Origin: Streptomyces asoensis
GTDB taxonomy: Bacteria; Actinomycetota; Actinomycetes; Streptomycetales; Streptomycetaceae
Direction: 5' to 3'
DNA: 64,000 bases
Assembly: GCF_016860545.1 (NCBI RefSeq)
Contig: NZ_BNEB01000003.1
Span: 744,001-808,000 of the forward strand
Position numbers and translations under genes: made by a program. Position 1 is the first letter of the stretch; each line of letters begins with the position of its first letter. The notes under the pieces are model-generated. The model saw nothing but the letters and a program-made list of their open reading frames with translations, was not told where the DNA came from and ran no database searches. Below are positions 41,363-50,254 of this stretch, piece after piece.

Positions 41363-41944
41363 ATGACTTCGATCAGCCCCGAGAGCCCGTTGACTTCCCA
41401 GGACGCCGAGGCGTTGCTTGCCATGATCTCCGCCCGTGCCGATGTGCAGCCAGGTATGAGCGAGCGGGAACTGGACCACGTCGAGGAGCGCTGGGGGTTC
41501 CGCTTCGCGCCGGAGCATCGGACCCTGCTGGGGGCGGGGCTGCCCACGGGGGGCCGTAATTGGCCCGATTGGCGGGACGGTGAGCCGGAGGGCCTGGCGA
41601 AGCGGTTGGCGTGGCCGGTGGACGGGGTGCTGTTCGACGTGGAGCACAACTCTTTCTGGCATCCGGACTGGGAGCCTCGGCCCGCGGGTCCTCAGGATGC
41701 CTTGGAACTGGCCCGCACGTACTTGGCGAAGGTCCCGGTCATGGTGCCGGTCTACTCACACCGGTACCTGCTGGCCGACCCGGATCGCACAGGTACCCCT
41801 GTGCTGTCGATGTACCAGACGGACATCATTTATTACGGCGCCGATCTGGTCGACTACTTCCACCACGAGTTCGGTCACCCTGGGCCGACACCCGACGACC
41901 ATCGCTACGCCACGATCCCTTTCTGGTCCTCTTTCCTCGACTGA
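41363..41944 (+). CDS. SUKH (SMI1/KNR4)-like protein
   Basis: A 193-residue protein. The segment MSERELDHVEERWGFRFAPEHRTLLGAGLPTGG...WPDWRDG has the look of SUKH domains (E..WGF.FP.....L...LP.G....W.DW). SUKH proteins are often toxin-immunity proteins or sensors. No partner toxin is seen nearby. The end (DLVDYFHHEFG) is polar. Bidirectional terminator downstream. Confidence 0.62.
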   Translation: MTSISPESPLTSQDAEALLAMISARADVQPGMSERELDHVEERWGFRFAPEHRTLLGAGLPTGGRNWPDWRDGEPEGLAKRLAWPVDGVLFDVEHNSFWHPDWEPRPAGPQDALELARTYLAKVPVMVPVYSHRYLLADPDRTGTPVLSMYQTDIIYYGADLVDYFHHEFGHPGPTPDDHRYATIPFWSSFLD

Positions 41945-41988
41945 ACGCCCGCGGGCTCGTCTTCACCGGCGTCCTCAAGGCCGTCCCG

Positions 41989-42023
41989 GGGTGTCACCTC
42001 CGGATGTTGCGGAGGTGACACCC
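41989..42023. terminator. Bidirectional terminator
   Basis: GGGTGTCACCTCCG and CGGAGGTGACACCC are perfect 14-bp arms with a 7-nt loop, between two convergent genes. Confidence 0.8.
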
Positions 42024-42046
42024 TGCTGTCTTTCCCCGGGCTGGGG

Positions 42047-43069
42047 TCAGGGGGTTTGCCAGTACGGGCCCGTGGCTGTGCGGTGGAGGAGGGTGAGGGA
42101 CGTGGCGTCGGAGGTTTTGGCTCGGAGTTCGAAGCGCAGGTGCTTGCCCGCCGGGACCGTGCCGGAGAGGGCGAACTGGTGGCCGCCGCCGCCGTAGCGG
42201 GTCACGGTCTGGAAGGCCGACGGATGCTTGCCCGCCGTGTCCGTCAGGTAGAAGCGGCCCTCGACGAGCGCGTCGTCCGGGGCGGCGGCGTCGAGGGTGA
42301 CGTGCACCAGGGTGTGGTGCAGGCGCGGGCCCGAGTGGAGGACCGGGTCCGCGAAGGCCAGGCCGACCCACTTGCCGGGGGGCAGTTCCACATCCGTCGC
42401 GTTCGACTCGTTGAGCATCATCGGGTTGGGCACGTCGTCCTCCTGGGGCGGGGTCGTGGGGGTGGTGGTTCCGGGGGCCGTGCGCAGCCGGGCGGCGACC
42501 CTGGCGCGGAAGCCGGCCATGGTGAAGCCGCGCGGGTCGGTCTTCGTGTTCGTCCATTCCTTGTGGCCGATCACCGAGCCGGCCGACCAGCCGTGCGCCC
42601 GGCACAGCGCGGCACAGGCCCGGACCATGCCTTCGAGCTGGGCGTCGGGCCAGGGGTCCTTGCCGTCGCCGAGGTTGATGCACTCGAAGCCGTAGAAGTG
42701 GACGTTGCCGTCCGTGTCGTTCTCGTTCGGCGTGGGCAGCGCCTTCTCCGCGGCGACCGCCGCCAGTACGTCGCCGTCGCCCTTGCCGGCGTGGTTGGCG
42801 CGGCCCCAGCCGACCAGGTGCACGACGCCCTGTTTGTCGATGACGCCGTGACACAAGGGTCCTGGTAGTCCGGCGTAGCCGTCGCGGCATATGGCCACCG
42901 ACGCGGCGGTCCCGGACGTCACGGTGTGGTGGACGACCACGCCCGCGACCGGGCCCCACGCGCCGTGCCCGGCCCGGTTGTGGGTGCGCCAGTTGCCGAC
43001 CTCGACGACGGTGACGCCCTCGGCTCTGAGAGCGGCGAGAACTCGGGCTGCCGTGAGGGGAGTTGCCAT
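42047..43069 (-). CDS. N-acetylmuramoyl-L-alanine amidase (Amidase_2/PGRP)
   Basis: A 340-residue protein. The amidase domain holds GVVVHHTVTSG (zinc His), FYGFECINLGDG and VIGHKEWTNTKTDPRGF (zinc His and catalytic Lys region), which cleave the bond between N-acetylmuramate and the stem peptide. A Thr/Pro linker leads to a beta-rich C-terminal domain of about 130 residues, likely a cell-wall or carbohydrate-binding unit. No N-terminal signal peptide is visible, so export may be unusual, as in phage-like endolysins. GAAAGGA precedes ATG 43069. Confidence 0.88.
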   Translation of the reverse strand: MATPLTAARVLAALRAEGVTVVEVGNWRTHNRAGHGAWGPVAGVVVHHTVTSGTAASVAICRDGYAGLPGPLCHGVIDKQGVVHLVGWGRANHAGKGDGDVLAAVAAEKALPTPNENDTDGNVHFYGFECINLGDGKDPWPDAQLEGMVRACAALCRAHGWSAGSVIGHKEWTNTKTDPRGFTMAGFRARVAARLRTAPGTTTPTTPPQEDDVPNPMMLNESNATDVELPPGKWVGLAFADPVLHSGPRLHHTLVHVTLDAAAPDDALVEGRFYLTDTAGKHPSAFQTVTRYGGGGHQFALSGTVPAGKHLRFELRAKTSDATSLTLLHRTATGPYWQTP

Positions 43070-43465
43070 GGGTGGTTCCTTTCGGAGAAGCCGTGCCCCC
43101 GTACCCATGCAGCTTCCCCGTCGATGGAATCACCACCGTGGGATTTAGCGGACAAGCCTGCCGTCCGTCGGTCTTACCGCCCTGCCGCCCCGCGGCTCTG
43201 CCACCCTGCGGCTCCGCCGGCCCACGCAAGCGCCCCGGCTCTCCGCTCCCCCATCCCGCCGGCCCTCCCCACCCCCGGCCGGGCCCCCGCTTTCGCCGCT
43301 CTCGTACTCGTATCTCGTACTCGTACTGTTCCCGCCCCCGGGCTATTTCCAGCCCCCGGACCTGCCGAACAAACAATCCATTCTAGAACTCATTTTCTCG
43401 ATTGTGGATTCTGCGCCGAACGCACTACGGTTCCGTCGATCGCCCGAAAAGCAGTAGAGGTGAAT

Positions 43466-43825
43466 ATGGCATTTAAGTCCGCGTTCAAAAGGGCCGGGAC
43501 GTCCCTCGTGGCCGGTACGGCTCTGGCGCTCTCGCTCACGCTGGCCGTGCCCGAGTCGGCGCAGGCCACGACCGTGCGGCCCGGTGCGAAGGCCGGTCAG
43601 ATCGACCTGTTGATGGACTCGTACGAAACCGAGCAGGCCCGCCGGAGTCTTTGGGGGGCGACCGTCATCTGCTGGAATTCCGGTATCGGCGGGAAGGTGC
43701 TTGCACTGGGCGTGTGCCAGAGCGCCGTCACGGTGTGCGCCGCTCAGGCCTATTACGCGAAACCGCGCCGGAGGGCGGGACTGACGTTCACGCCCTGGGG
43801 TCAGTTCTGGTGCTGGAAGTACTGA
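43466..43825 (+). CDS. Small secreted protein
   Basis: A 119-residue protein with a signal peptide (FKRAGTSLVAGTALALSLTLAVPESAQA, cleavage near Ala35). The mature part carries four Cys (VICWNSG, LGVCQSAVTVCAA, WGQFWCWKY), probably two disulfides. GAGGTG precedes the ATG. No known family. It stands alone in an A/T-richer upstream region. Confidence 0.78.
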   Translation: MAFKSAFKRAGTSLVAGTALALSLTLAVPESAQATTVRPGAKAGQIDLLMDSYETEQARRSLWGATVICWNSGIGGKVLALGVCQSAVTVCAAQAYYAKPRRRAGLTFTPWGQFWCWKY

Positions 43826-43852
43826 CGCCGGACAAGGGGACGCCGGAAAAGG

Positions 43853-43887
43853 GGAACGCCCGCCGCGGGCTGCGCGGTGGGCGTTCC
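43853..43887. terminator. Bidirectional terminator
   Basis: GGAACGCCC and GGGCGTTCC (9-bp arms, 17-nt loop) between the secreted protein gene and the convergent sugar-binding protein gene. Confidence 0.6.
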
Positions 43888-43902
43888 GGCCGGGTCCGGT
43901 GG

Positions 43903-45000
43903 TCACTTCTTCAGTTCGGCGTCCGTGTAGTAGCCGCCCGCCACGAGGACGTACTCGTAGTTGCTCTTGTCGACGGTGGTCGGCTGGAGCAGGAACGCCG
44001 GCACGGCCTTGACGCCGTTGTTGTAGGCCCGCCGGTTGTTCACCTTGGGCGTCTTGTGGTTGAGGATGTCGTCGGCCATGTCCGCGGCCACAGCGGCGAG
44101 TTCGCGGAGGTCCTTGTAGACGGTCTGGGACTGCTCACCCGCGATGATCGACTTCACGGAGGCCAGTTCGGCGTCCTGCCCGGTGATGATCGGCAGGGGC
44201 TTGTTGCCGGAGCCGTAGCCGTTCTCCTTCAGCGCGTTCAGGACGCCGATGGAGATGCCGTCGTACGGCGACAGGACGGCGTCGACCTTCTTGCTGCGGT
44301 AGGAGTCGGAGAGGATGCCGGTCATCCGCTTCTTGGCGGTGGGGCCGTCCCAGCGCAGGGTGGTGACGTCCTTGAGCCCGGTCTGGCCGGACCGGACCAC
44401 CAGCTGCTTGGTGTCCAGGTAGGGCTGGAGCAGGTGCATCGCGCCGTCGAAGAAGTACTTGGTGTTGTTGTCGTCGGGGGAGCCCGCGAACAGCTCGACG
44501 TTGAACGGGCCGGCGCCGTCCTCCAGGCCGAGCTTGTCGATGATGTAGCGCGCCTGGAAGCGGCCCACCTGCTCGTTGTCGAAGGAGACGTAGTAGTCGA
44601 CGTTCGGGGTGCCGAGGATGAGGCGGTCGTAGGAGATCACCGGGATGTCCGCGTCGGCGGCCTTCTGGAGCACGTTGTTCAGGGACTTGTTGTCGATGGC
44701 GGCGATGATCAGCGCGTCGACACCCTGCTTGATCAGTGCCTCGATCTGGGCGACCTGGGTCTTCGGGCTGTCCTGGCCGTAGACCAGCTTGGTCTGGTAG
44801 CCGTCGGCCTTCAGGTTGTCGACGACGCTCTTGCCGTCCGTGAGCCAGCGCTCGGAGGCCTGGGTCGGCATGGCGATGCCGATGGTGTCGCCCTTGGCGC
44901 CGCTCTCGCCGCTGCCGGTGCTCTCGCCGCAGCCCGACAGGGTGAGGGCGAGGGAGGCGGCCGTGGAGGTGGCGGCGAGGGCAGCTCTTCGGTTGAGCAT
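43903..45000 (-). CDS. ChvE-type sugar ABC transporter substrate-binding lipoprotein
   Basis: A 365-residue lipoprotein. The signal ends in the lipobox LTLSGCG (Cys about 24). The mature part is a periplasmic-binding-protein type I fold: IGIAMPTQASERW, GVDALIIAAIDNKSLNNVL, DIPVISYDRLILG, LSPYDGISIGVLNAL, IITGQDAELASVKSI. These features match the ChvE/multiple monosaccharide-binding group. GAGGAAC precedes the ATG. No permease or ATPase gene adjoins, so it is an orphan binding protein. Confidence 0.87.
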   Translation of the reverse strand: MLNRRAALAATSTAASLALTLSGCGESTGSGESGAKGDTIGIAMPTQASERWLTDGKSVVDNLKADGYQTKLVYGQDSPKTQVAQIEALIKQGVDALIIAAIDNKSLNNVLQKAADADIPVISYDRLILGTPNVDYYVSFDNEQVGRFQARYIIDKLGLEDGAGPFNVELFAGSPDDNNTKYFFDGAMHLLQPYLDTKQLVVRSGQTGLKDVTTLRWDGPTAKKRMTGILSDSYRSKKVDAVLSPYDGISIGVLNALKENGYGSGNKPLPIITGQDAELASVKSIIAGEQSQTVYKDLRELAAVAADMADDILNHKTPKVNNRRAYNNGVKAVPAFLLQPTTVDKSNYEYVLVAGGYYTDAELKK

Positions 45001-45954
45001 GGGGATCGTTCCTCGTTCTTCTCGTCGTTGAGAGAATTGCGGCGTAGCGGATGTCGGGGCCGGTCGTGGGGAACCGTTGGCGGGGCGGGGTGAGCGGCCG
45101 GCGCGGGTGGACGCCGGACCGGGACGGGCGGCGGCCGTCCGGACGTGCGGGTCCGACGGAGCGTCACCGTGTGCCGGGGTGTGGGGGGTTCGGGTGGCGC
45201 AAGGGGTGCCGTGCGCGTTCCGGCCGGGTGTCCCGGAGGGCGTCGGCGTCACGCTGGGGTGGTGCGTCCCGCCGGACCGGGGACGGGGTGAGGCGGTACG
45301 CCCGGCCGTCCGGACCGCGACCGCGCGGGTCTCACCGGTGCACGGTGCGGGCGTGGTGTGCCGGTGGGGGGTCCCGCGTGACCGACTGACGGTCGGGCCG
45401 TCCGGCACGGCGTGCCCCTCGGTGCGCATGCGCCGGCAGGCGTCGTGCACCGCCCGCCGGTGCGCGGGTGCGGCCGCGCGACCGGATGGCGTCGGCGCCC
45501 TGGAGTGCGCCGTCGGGGGTGCGCACCCGTCCACACGTCAGGCCGCACGGGGGCGCTCCTGTCACGTATGTGCTGATTTCGGTGGCGCGCAGGACACTTG
45601 CCTTTCAGCCGTTCGAAATTTCGTCACGGGGTCGGAATAGTGGCGCGACAATAAGAGGGGGTGCGGGAGGTGTCAACGGTGCGAACGGAAACGGCTCCAG
45701 AAGGTGACCGAGATCGCTTTCCATCTCCCCGGCCGCCTTTGCACCGACCTCGTAAATTCTCTTTGCTCATTCACATGTCCGCTGGTCATTGGCGCTTTCG
45801 AGTCGAATACTGCAAAGCGTGGGCGGGTCGTTCGCGGCTGTGGATCCGCTGTGCATCCCGCGCCGGAAGCCGCCCGCATGGGGAGCGCTTTCCAGCCAAC
45901 TTCCTCTGCCGCCCGGTGCACTTGGCGTCGGGGGCCACCGTCTAGGGTCGTCCG
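45001..45954. other. 954-bp interval without a convincing gene
   Basis: Divergent upstream region of the sugar-binding lipoprotein and the O-mannosyltransferase. The 45,070-45,560 part is very GC-rich; 45,590-45,840 is less so and holds a 10-bp palindrome CGAAATTTCG (45614-45623), similar to operators of sugar repressors but about 600 bp from the nearest start. No good coding frame was found. Confidence 0.5.
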
Positions 45955-47679
45955 GTGACGAGTAGCAGCGCGCCGCGCTCCCCGGTCCTCGACAGCGCCC
46001 GTCCCGCTGCGGAACCCGGCCCCTGGCAGATCCGACTGCGCCGGTTCGGATATGCCGGGCTGCCCGGCGTCGATGTCCGCGAGCGTCTTGTTCCGCCTTT
46101 TCCGACGCCGTCCACCCGGCTCTGGGAAAGGGCGGGGCTGGACCGGGCGCGGGCCTTTCGCGCGGCGAAGGCGATGGAATGGCTGTGGCCGCTCCTGGTC
46201 GCCGTGCTGGCCGGGGTGATCCGTTTCCGGCGACTGGGACAGCCCCGGGACCTCGTCTTCGACGAGACGTACTACGCCAAGGACGCCTGGGCGCTGCTGC
46301 GGCTCGGGTACGAGGGCACCTGGCCGGACCGGAAGATCGCCGACCCGCAGCTCCTGGCGCACCCGCAGGTGATCCCGCTCTCCGACACCGGCGCGTTCGT
46401 CGCGCACCCGCCGATGGGCAAGTGGGTGATCGCGCTCGGCGAGTGGGCGTTCGGCCTGACGCCGTTCGGCTGGCGGTTCATGACGGCGCTGCTGGGCACC
46501 CTGTCCGTCCTGATGCTCTGCCGGACGGGGCGCCGCCTGTTCCGGTCGACGTCGCTGGGCTGCCTGGCCGGGGCGCTGATGGCGATCGACGGTCTGCACC
46601 TGGTGATGAGCCGTTCCGCGCTGCTGGACCTCGTCGTGATGTTCTTCGTGCTGGCCGCCTTCGCGTGTCTGCTGCTCGACCGTGACCGGGCGCGGGCCCG
46701 GCTCGCCGCGGCCCTCCCGCTGGACGCCGACGGCCGTGCGCGTCCGCACCGGGCGACCGGCGACCACGCCGGGACGGGCATACGTCCCTGGCGGCTCGCG
46801 GCCGGCGCGTTCCTGGGGCTGGCGGCCGCGACCAAGTGGAACGGCCTGTACTTCCTCGCCTTCTTCCTGGTCCTGACCCTGCTGTGGGACGTCGGCGCTC
46901 GCCGGGTGGCGGGCGCCCGCCACCCCTACCGGGCGGTGCTGCGCAAGGAACTGGGCGGGTCGCTGCTGACCGTCGTCCCGGTCGCGGCGCTGACGTACCT
47001 GGCCTCGTGGACGGGGTGGCTGCTGTCCGACGACGGGTACGGGCGGCACTGGGCGGACGGCCGAGGCGGCAGCTGGTCGTGGGTCCCGGCCGCGCTGCGC
47101 AGCCTGTGGCACTACGAGTACGGGGTGTACCGGTTCAACGTGGGGCTGCACACCCCGCACAAGTACGAGTCCAACCCGTGGAGTTGGCTGGTCATGGGGC
47201 GCCCGGTGCTGTTCGACTACCAGTCGCCGAAGCCGGGTGAGGACGGGTGTCACACGGCGGGCTCCTGCTCCCAGGCCGTCCTGGCGCTGGGCACGCCGCT
47301 GCTGTGGTGGACGGCGTGCTGCGCGCTCGTGTACCTGCTCTACCGGTGGGCGCTGCGCCGCGACTGGCGGGCGGGCGCCGTCCTGTGCGCGGTGGCCGCC
47401 GGCTACCTGCCCTGGTTCCTGTACCAGGACCGGACGATCTTCTCCTTCTACGCGGTCGCCTTCGTGCCGTACCTGTGCCTGGCGGTGGCGATGCTGCTGG
47501 GCGCGCTGGCGGGTCCGCCGGGGGCCGGGCCGCGGCGGCGCGTGCGCGGGCTGGTGGCCGCGGGCGTGGTGGTGCTGCTCATCGCCTGGAACTTCGTGTA
47601 CTTCTTCCCGCTCTACACCGGGCGGACGATCCCGTACGACGACTGGCACGCCAGGATGTGGCTCGACACCTGGATCTGA
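45955..47679 (+). CDS. pmt: Protein O-mannosyltransferase
   Basis: A 574-residue polytopic membrane enzyme of the PMT/GT39 family, which transfers mannose from polyprenyl-phosphate-mannose to Ser/Thr of exported proteins. The catalytic acidic pair stands in LVFDETYYAKDAW, the first extracytoplasmic loop, and the following PLSDTGAFVAHPPMGKWVIALGEW is typical. About ten helices follow, including AAATKWNGLYFLAFFL. It starts with GTG after AGGGTC. In Streptomyces, Pmt is needed for phage phiC31 receptor function and cell-wall integrity. Confidence 0.93.
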   Translation: MTSSSAPRSPVLDSARPAAEPGPWQIRLRRFGYAGLPGVDVRERLVPPFPTPSTRLWERAGLDRARAFRAAKAMEWLWPLLVAVLAGVIRFRRLGQPRDLVFDETYYAKDAWALLRLGYEGTWPDRKIADPQLLAHPQVIPLSDTGAFVAHPPMGKWVIALGEWAFGLTPFGWRFMTALLGTLSVLMLCRTGRRLFRSTSLGCLAGALMAIDGLHLVMSRSALLDLVVMFFVLAAFACLLLDRDRARARLAAALPLDADGRARPHRATGDHAGTGIRPWRLAAGAFLGLAAATKWNGLYFLAFFLVLTLLWDVGARRVAGARHPYRAVLRKELGGSLLTVVPVAALTYLASWTGWLLSDDGYGRHWADGRGGSWSWVPAALRSLWHYEYGVYRFNVGLHTPHKYESNPWSWLVMGRPVLFDYQSPKPGEDGCHTAGSCSQAVLALGTPLLWWTACCALVYLLYRWALRRDWRAGAVLCAVAAGYLPWFLYQDRTIFSFYAVAFVPYLCLAVAMLLGALAGPPGAGPRRRVRGLVAAGVVVLLIAWNFVYFFPLYTGRTIPYDDWHARMWLDTWI

Positions 47680-47707
47680 ACACCTGGATCCGAGCGGCGT
47701 CCGGGCC

Positions 47708-49060
47708 CTACCGCACCGCGCGTGCGGCGGCGCCGGCCGCGTCGTCGTCCTTGAACGCCCACGCGGCCTTCGGTTCCACCACCCACCGCAGGGCCCGCCG
47801 GACGGGCGCAGTGCACAGCAGGGTGACGGTGACGGCGGCGACCGCGGTGACGACGGCGGCGCCGAGCGGCCGGTGGATCCAGGGGTGGTCGTACCAGTGG
47901 GCGGGACCGGCGGCCTGCTTGACGAAGCCGTGCAGGAGGTAGCCGTAGAGCGTGGCGGCGCCGAGGGAGGTGAACCAGGTCCGGCGGCCCGGTACCCAGG
48001 CCAGGAAGCAGGCCACCAGGACGAGGGAACAGCCGAAGGTGGCCAGGGTCGTCACCGGGCCGTACCACGCGGGCGCCCCGAGCTGCGTGGCGCTGTCGTC
48101 GTGGAAGAACCAGGGGTAGATCCCGCGCGGCGCCGCCCAGTACGCCACGGCCGCGACGCCCGCGAAGACCGGCACGGACAGCACGCGGACCGCACGGCGG
48201 CGCACCAGGCGGAAGTGCTCCGGCCGGAGCAGCAGGCCGAGGACGAAAAAGGGCAGGAACTGGAGGACCCGCTGGAGGTCGAGGTCCTTGCCGATGGCGG
48301 GTGAGAGGGTCGCCAGCATCGCGACGGCCAGGGCCAGCGGCAGGGGCCACCGTACGACGCGCCAGAGCGGCGTCGTCAGCCGCCAGACGAACAGCGCGGC
48401 CAGGAACCAGGTCAGGTAGAGCGGGTCCAGCAGGCTGACGGCACGGTCCGGGGCGTCGTCGGTCCACCGCGTGACGAGGGTGTAGGCCACCTCGAAGACC
48501 ACGTACGGCACGGCCACGCCGGTGATCAGCCGCCTGACGCGGCGCGGGCTGCCGTCGAAGCCCCGTGAGAAGTAGCCCGAGACGACGATGAACGCCGGCA
48601 TGTGGAAGGCGTACACCAGCGTGTAGAGCGCGGTGACGGTGCGGCTGCCCTCGCGCAGGGGTTCCCAGGCGTGGCCCACCGCGACCAGCAGGATGGCCAG
48701 GTACTTCACGTTGTCGAAGAACGCGTCCCGGTCCGGCGCCGGATCACCCCGCTCCGGAGCGCCCCGGTCCGACGGGTCTCGGCCCGGGTCCTCCCGCGCG
48801 GTCCCCGCCGGTACCGGCCCGGTACCGCTCGGGGGCAGGGTGTCCTGCCCGATGACCTGCTGGCGCGACGCGGACAGACCAGAACACCTCTTACCCGCTC
48901 GTGCTTCCGCCCCACGGCCTCGGGAGTGCCCGCGGCGCCGTCCTGAGCACGCGGGTGTCGAGGGGAGCGGAAACGTCCGGACCTCTTCCGGGGCGCTGCT
49001 TGCCTTCTCCCGCTCGCGCAAACCCTTCGGCGCGCGGTGGTGACCCAGGTCATCGTCCAC
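47708..49060 (-). CDS. Membrane acyltransferase (acyltransferase 3 family)
   Basis: A polytopic O-acyltransferase-like protein. Motifs are DAFFDNVKYLAILLVAVGHAWEPL (His of the active site), YAFHMPAFIVVSGYFS, and several helices to a cytoplasmic C-terminus. Such enzymes acetylate or succinylate sugars or antibiotics. The start is uncertain. GTG 49060 is the first reasonable one and gives 450 residues with a disordered N-terminal tail of about 115 residues; no better ATG or GTG was found nearer the first helix. It is divergent from the DUF4396 gene and convergent with pmt. Confidence 0.8.
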   Translation of the reverse strand: MDDDLGHHRAPKGLREREKASSAPEEVRTFPLPSTPACSGRRRGHSRGRGAEARAGKRCSGLSASRQQVIGQDTLPPSGTGPVPAGTAREDPGRDPSDRGAPERGDPAPDRDAFFDNVKYLAILLVAVGHAWEPLREGSRTVTALYTLVYAFHMPAFIVVSGYFSRGFDGSPRRVRRLITGVAVPYVVFEVAYTLVTRWTDDAPDRAVSLLDPLYLTWFLAALFVWRLTTPLWRVVRWPLPLALAVAMLATLSPAIGKDLDLQRVLQFLPFFVLGLLLRPEHFRLVRRRAVRVLSVPVFAGVAAVAYWAAPRGIYPWFFHDDSATQLGAPAWYGPVTTLATFGCSLVLVACFLAWVPGRRTWFTSLGAATLYGYLLHGFVKQAAGPAHWYDHPWIHRPLGAAVVTAVAAVTVTLLCTAPVRRALRWVVEPKAAWAFKDDDAAGAAARAVR

Positions 49061-49071
49061 CGTTGCCTTGG

Positions 49072-49088
49072 ATACCCCTAGGGGGTAT
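49072..49088. promoter_or_regulatory. CsoR-like copper operator
   Basis: ATACCCCTAGGGGGTAT, with the perfect core CCCCTAGGGG (49075-49084), matches the G/C-tract dyads bound by CsoR repressors. It lies 10 bp before the DUF4396 ATG and 12 bp from the GTG of the divergent acyltransferase. Confidence 0.65.
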
Positions 49089-49097
49089 ACAGGAGGC

Positions 49098-49619
49098 ATG
49101 GACCACGACCAGCACCACCACCAGCAGCAGGTGCAGCACGAGCACCACCAGCAGCACGCGCAGCACGGCGACGGGGACCGGCACGCCTCCTGGGCGATGG
49201 CGGCCAGGGCGACCCTGCACTGCCTGACCGGCTGTGCCATCGGCGAGATCCTCGGCATGGTCATCGGCACCGCCCTCGGCTGGGGCAATGTGCCCACCAT
49301 GGTCACCGCGATCGTCCTCGCGTTCTTCTTCGGCTACTCCCTGACGCTCTTCGGGCTGCGCCGGGCCGGGCTGGACCTCCGGGCCGCCGTCAAGGTGGCG
49401 CTGGCCGCCGACACCGTGTCGATCGCCGTGATGGAACTGGTCGACAACGGCGTCGTCGCGCTCACCCCGGGCGCGATGGAGGCCCAGCTCTCCGACGGCC
49501 TCTTCTGGGCGACCCTCCTCGGCGGTTTCGTGGTCGCCTTCCTGGTCACCACGCCCGTGAACAAGTGGATGATCGGCCGCGGCAAGGGGCACGCCGTCGC
49601 CCACGCGGGCCACGCCTGA
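49098..49619 (+). CDS. DUF4396 membrane protein with His-rich tail
   Basis: A 173-residue inner-membrane protein. The N-terminus is strikingly His-rich (about 13 His in the first 32 residues, likely metal-binding). About four helices follow: ATLHCLTGCAIGEILGMVIG, PTMVTAIVLAFFFGYSLTLF, VALAADTVSIAVMELVDNGVVAL and LFWATLLGGFVVAFLV. The C-terminus is again His-rich. A CsoR-like operator overlaps its promoter, so copper control is probable. AGGAGG is only one base from the ATG, which is unusually close. Confidence 0.85.
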   Translation: MDHDQHHHQQQVQHEHHQQHAQHGDGDRHASWAMAARATLHCLTGCAIGEILGMVIGTALGWGNVPTMVTAIVLAFFFGYSLTLFGLRRAGLDLRAAVKVALAADTVSIAVMELVDNGVVALTPGAMEAQLSDGLFWATLLGGFVVAFLVTTPVNKWMIGRGKGHAVAHAGHA

Positions 49620-49729
49620 ACCCGGCCCGCCGCCGCTCCCCCCGGGCGCTTCCCGGGCGTCTCCCGACCACTCCCCCGGGCCCGCGCACGGCCCGTCCGG
49701 CGCGGACCCGCGCACTACTGTGTCCCCCC

Positions 49730-50254
49730 ATGGGGAGAACCGCGGGTGGGCAGATGGCCGTCGCGAGCGCGTTGGTGCGGTCGGCGTTCCTCGTCAACGC
49801 CGTCTACACCGAGGCCGGCCGCGTCCACGGCATCACTCCCCAGCAGGGCCGGCTGCTGTGCGCCCTGATGCCGCAGCCGTACGGCATGAGCGAACTCGGA
49901 GAGATGCTGGGGCTCGGCAGGTCGAGCCTGACGGGACTCGTGGACCGTACGGTCGGGCGCGGACTGGTCCGGCGCGAGCCGGATCCGCGGGACGGACGGG
50001 CCGTCCGCGTCGCCCTCACCGAGGCGGGCGACCGGCTCGCGCGGCTCTTCCACGACGAGACGTGCCGCCGTGTCGAGGACCTGCCCTCGGGGCTGGACAC
50101 GGACGAACGCGACCGGCTCGCCGCGCTGTTGGCCCGTGTCGTCCTCGACAACGAGGCACCCGGGGTCTTCACCGGACCGGAGGTCCGACCGGCTCCGGGC
50201 GTCCGGCATCCTCCCGCTGTGCCCACAGGGCCAGGGTCACGACGATCGACGTGA
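49730..50254 (+). CDS. MarR-family regulator
   Basis: A 174-residue winged-helix regulator: PYGMSELGEMLGLGRSSLTGLVDRTVGRGLVRREPDPRDGRAVRVALTEAGDRL. No ribosome-binding site precedes the ATG, and TACTGT lies 8 nt upstream, so the mRNA may be leaderless. Its 3' end overlaps the convergent MFS gene by 86 bp. The C-terminal 30 residues are probably disordered. Confidence 0.87.
   Translation: MGRTAGGQMAVASALVRSAFLVNAVYTEAGRVHGITPQQGRLLCALMPQPYGMSELGEMLGLGRSSLTGLVDRTVGRGLVRREPDPRDGRAVRVALTEAGDRLARLFHDETCRRVEDLPSGLDTDERDRLAALLARVVLDNEAPGVFTGPEVRPAPGVRHPPAVPTGPGSRRST

Noticed and set aside
42047..43825. Prophage remnant around the amidase
   Set aside because: The amidase lacks a signal peptide like an endolysin, but no holin, tail, capsid or terminase gene adjoins. 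A chromosomal amidase is the simpler reading.
45077..45640. Plus-strand frame in the interval upstream of pmt
   Set aside because: Arg/Gly/Pro-rich, without a good start, and in a region that also stays open in other frames because of its GC content.
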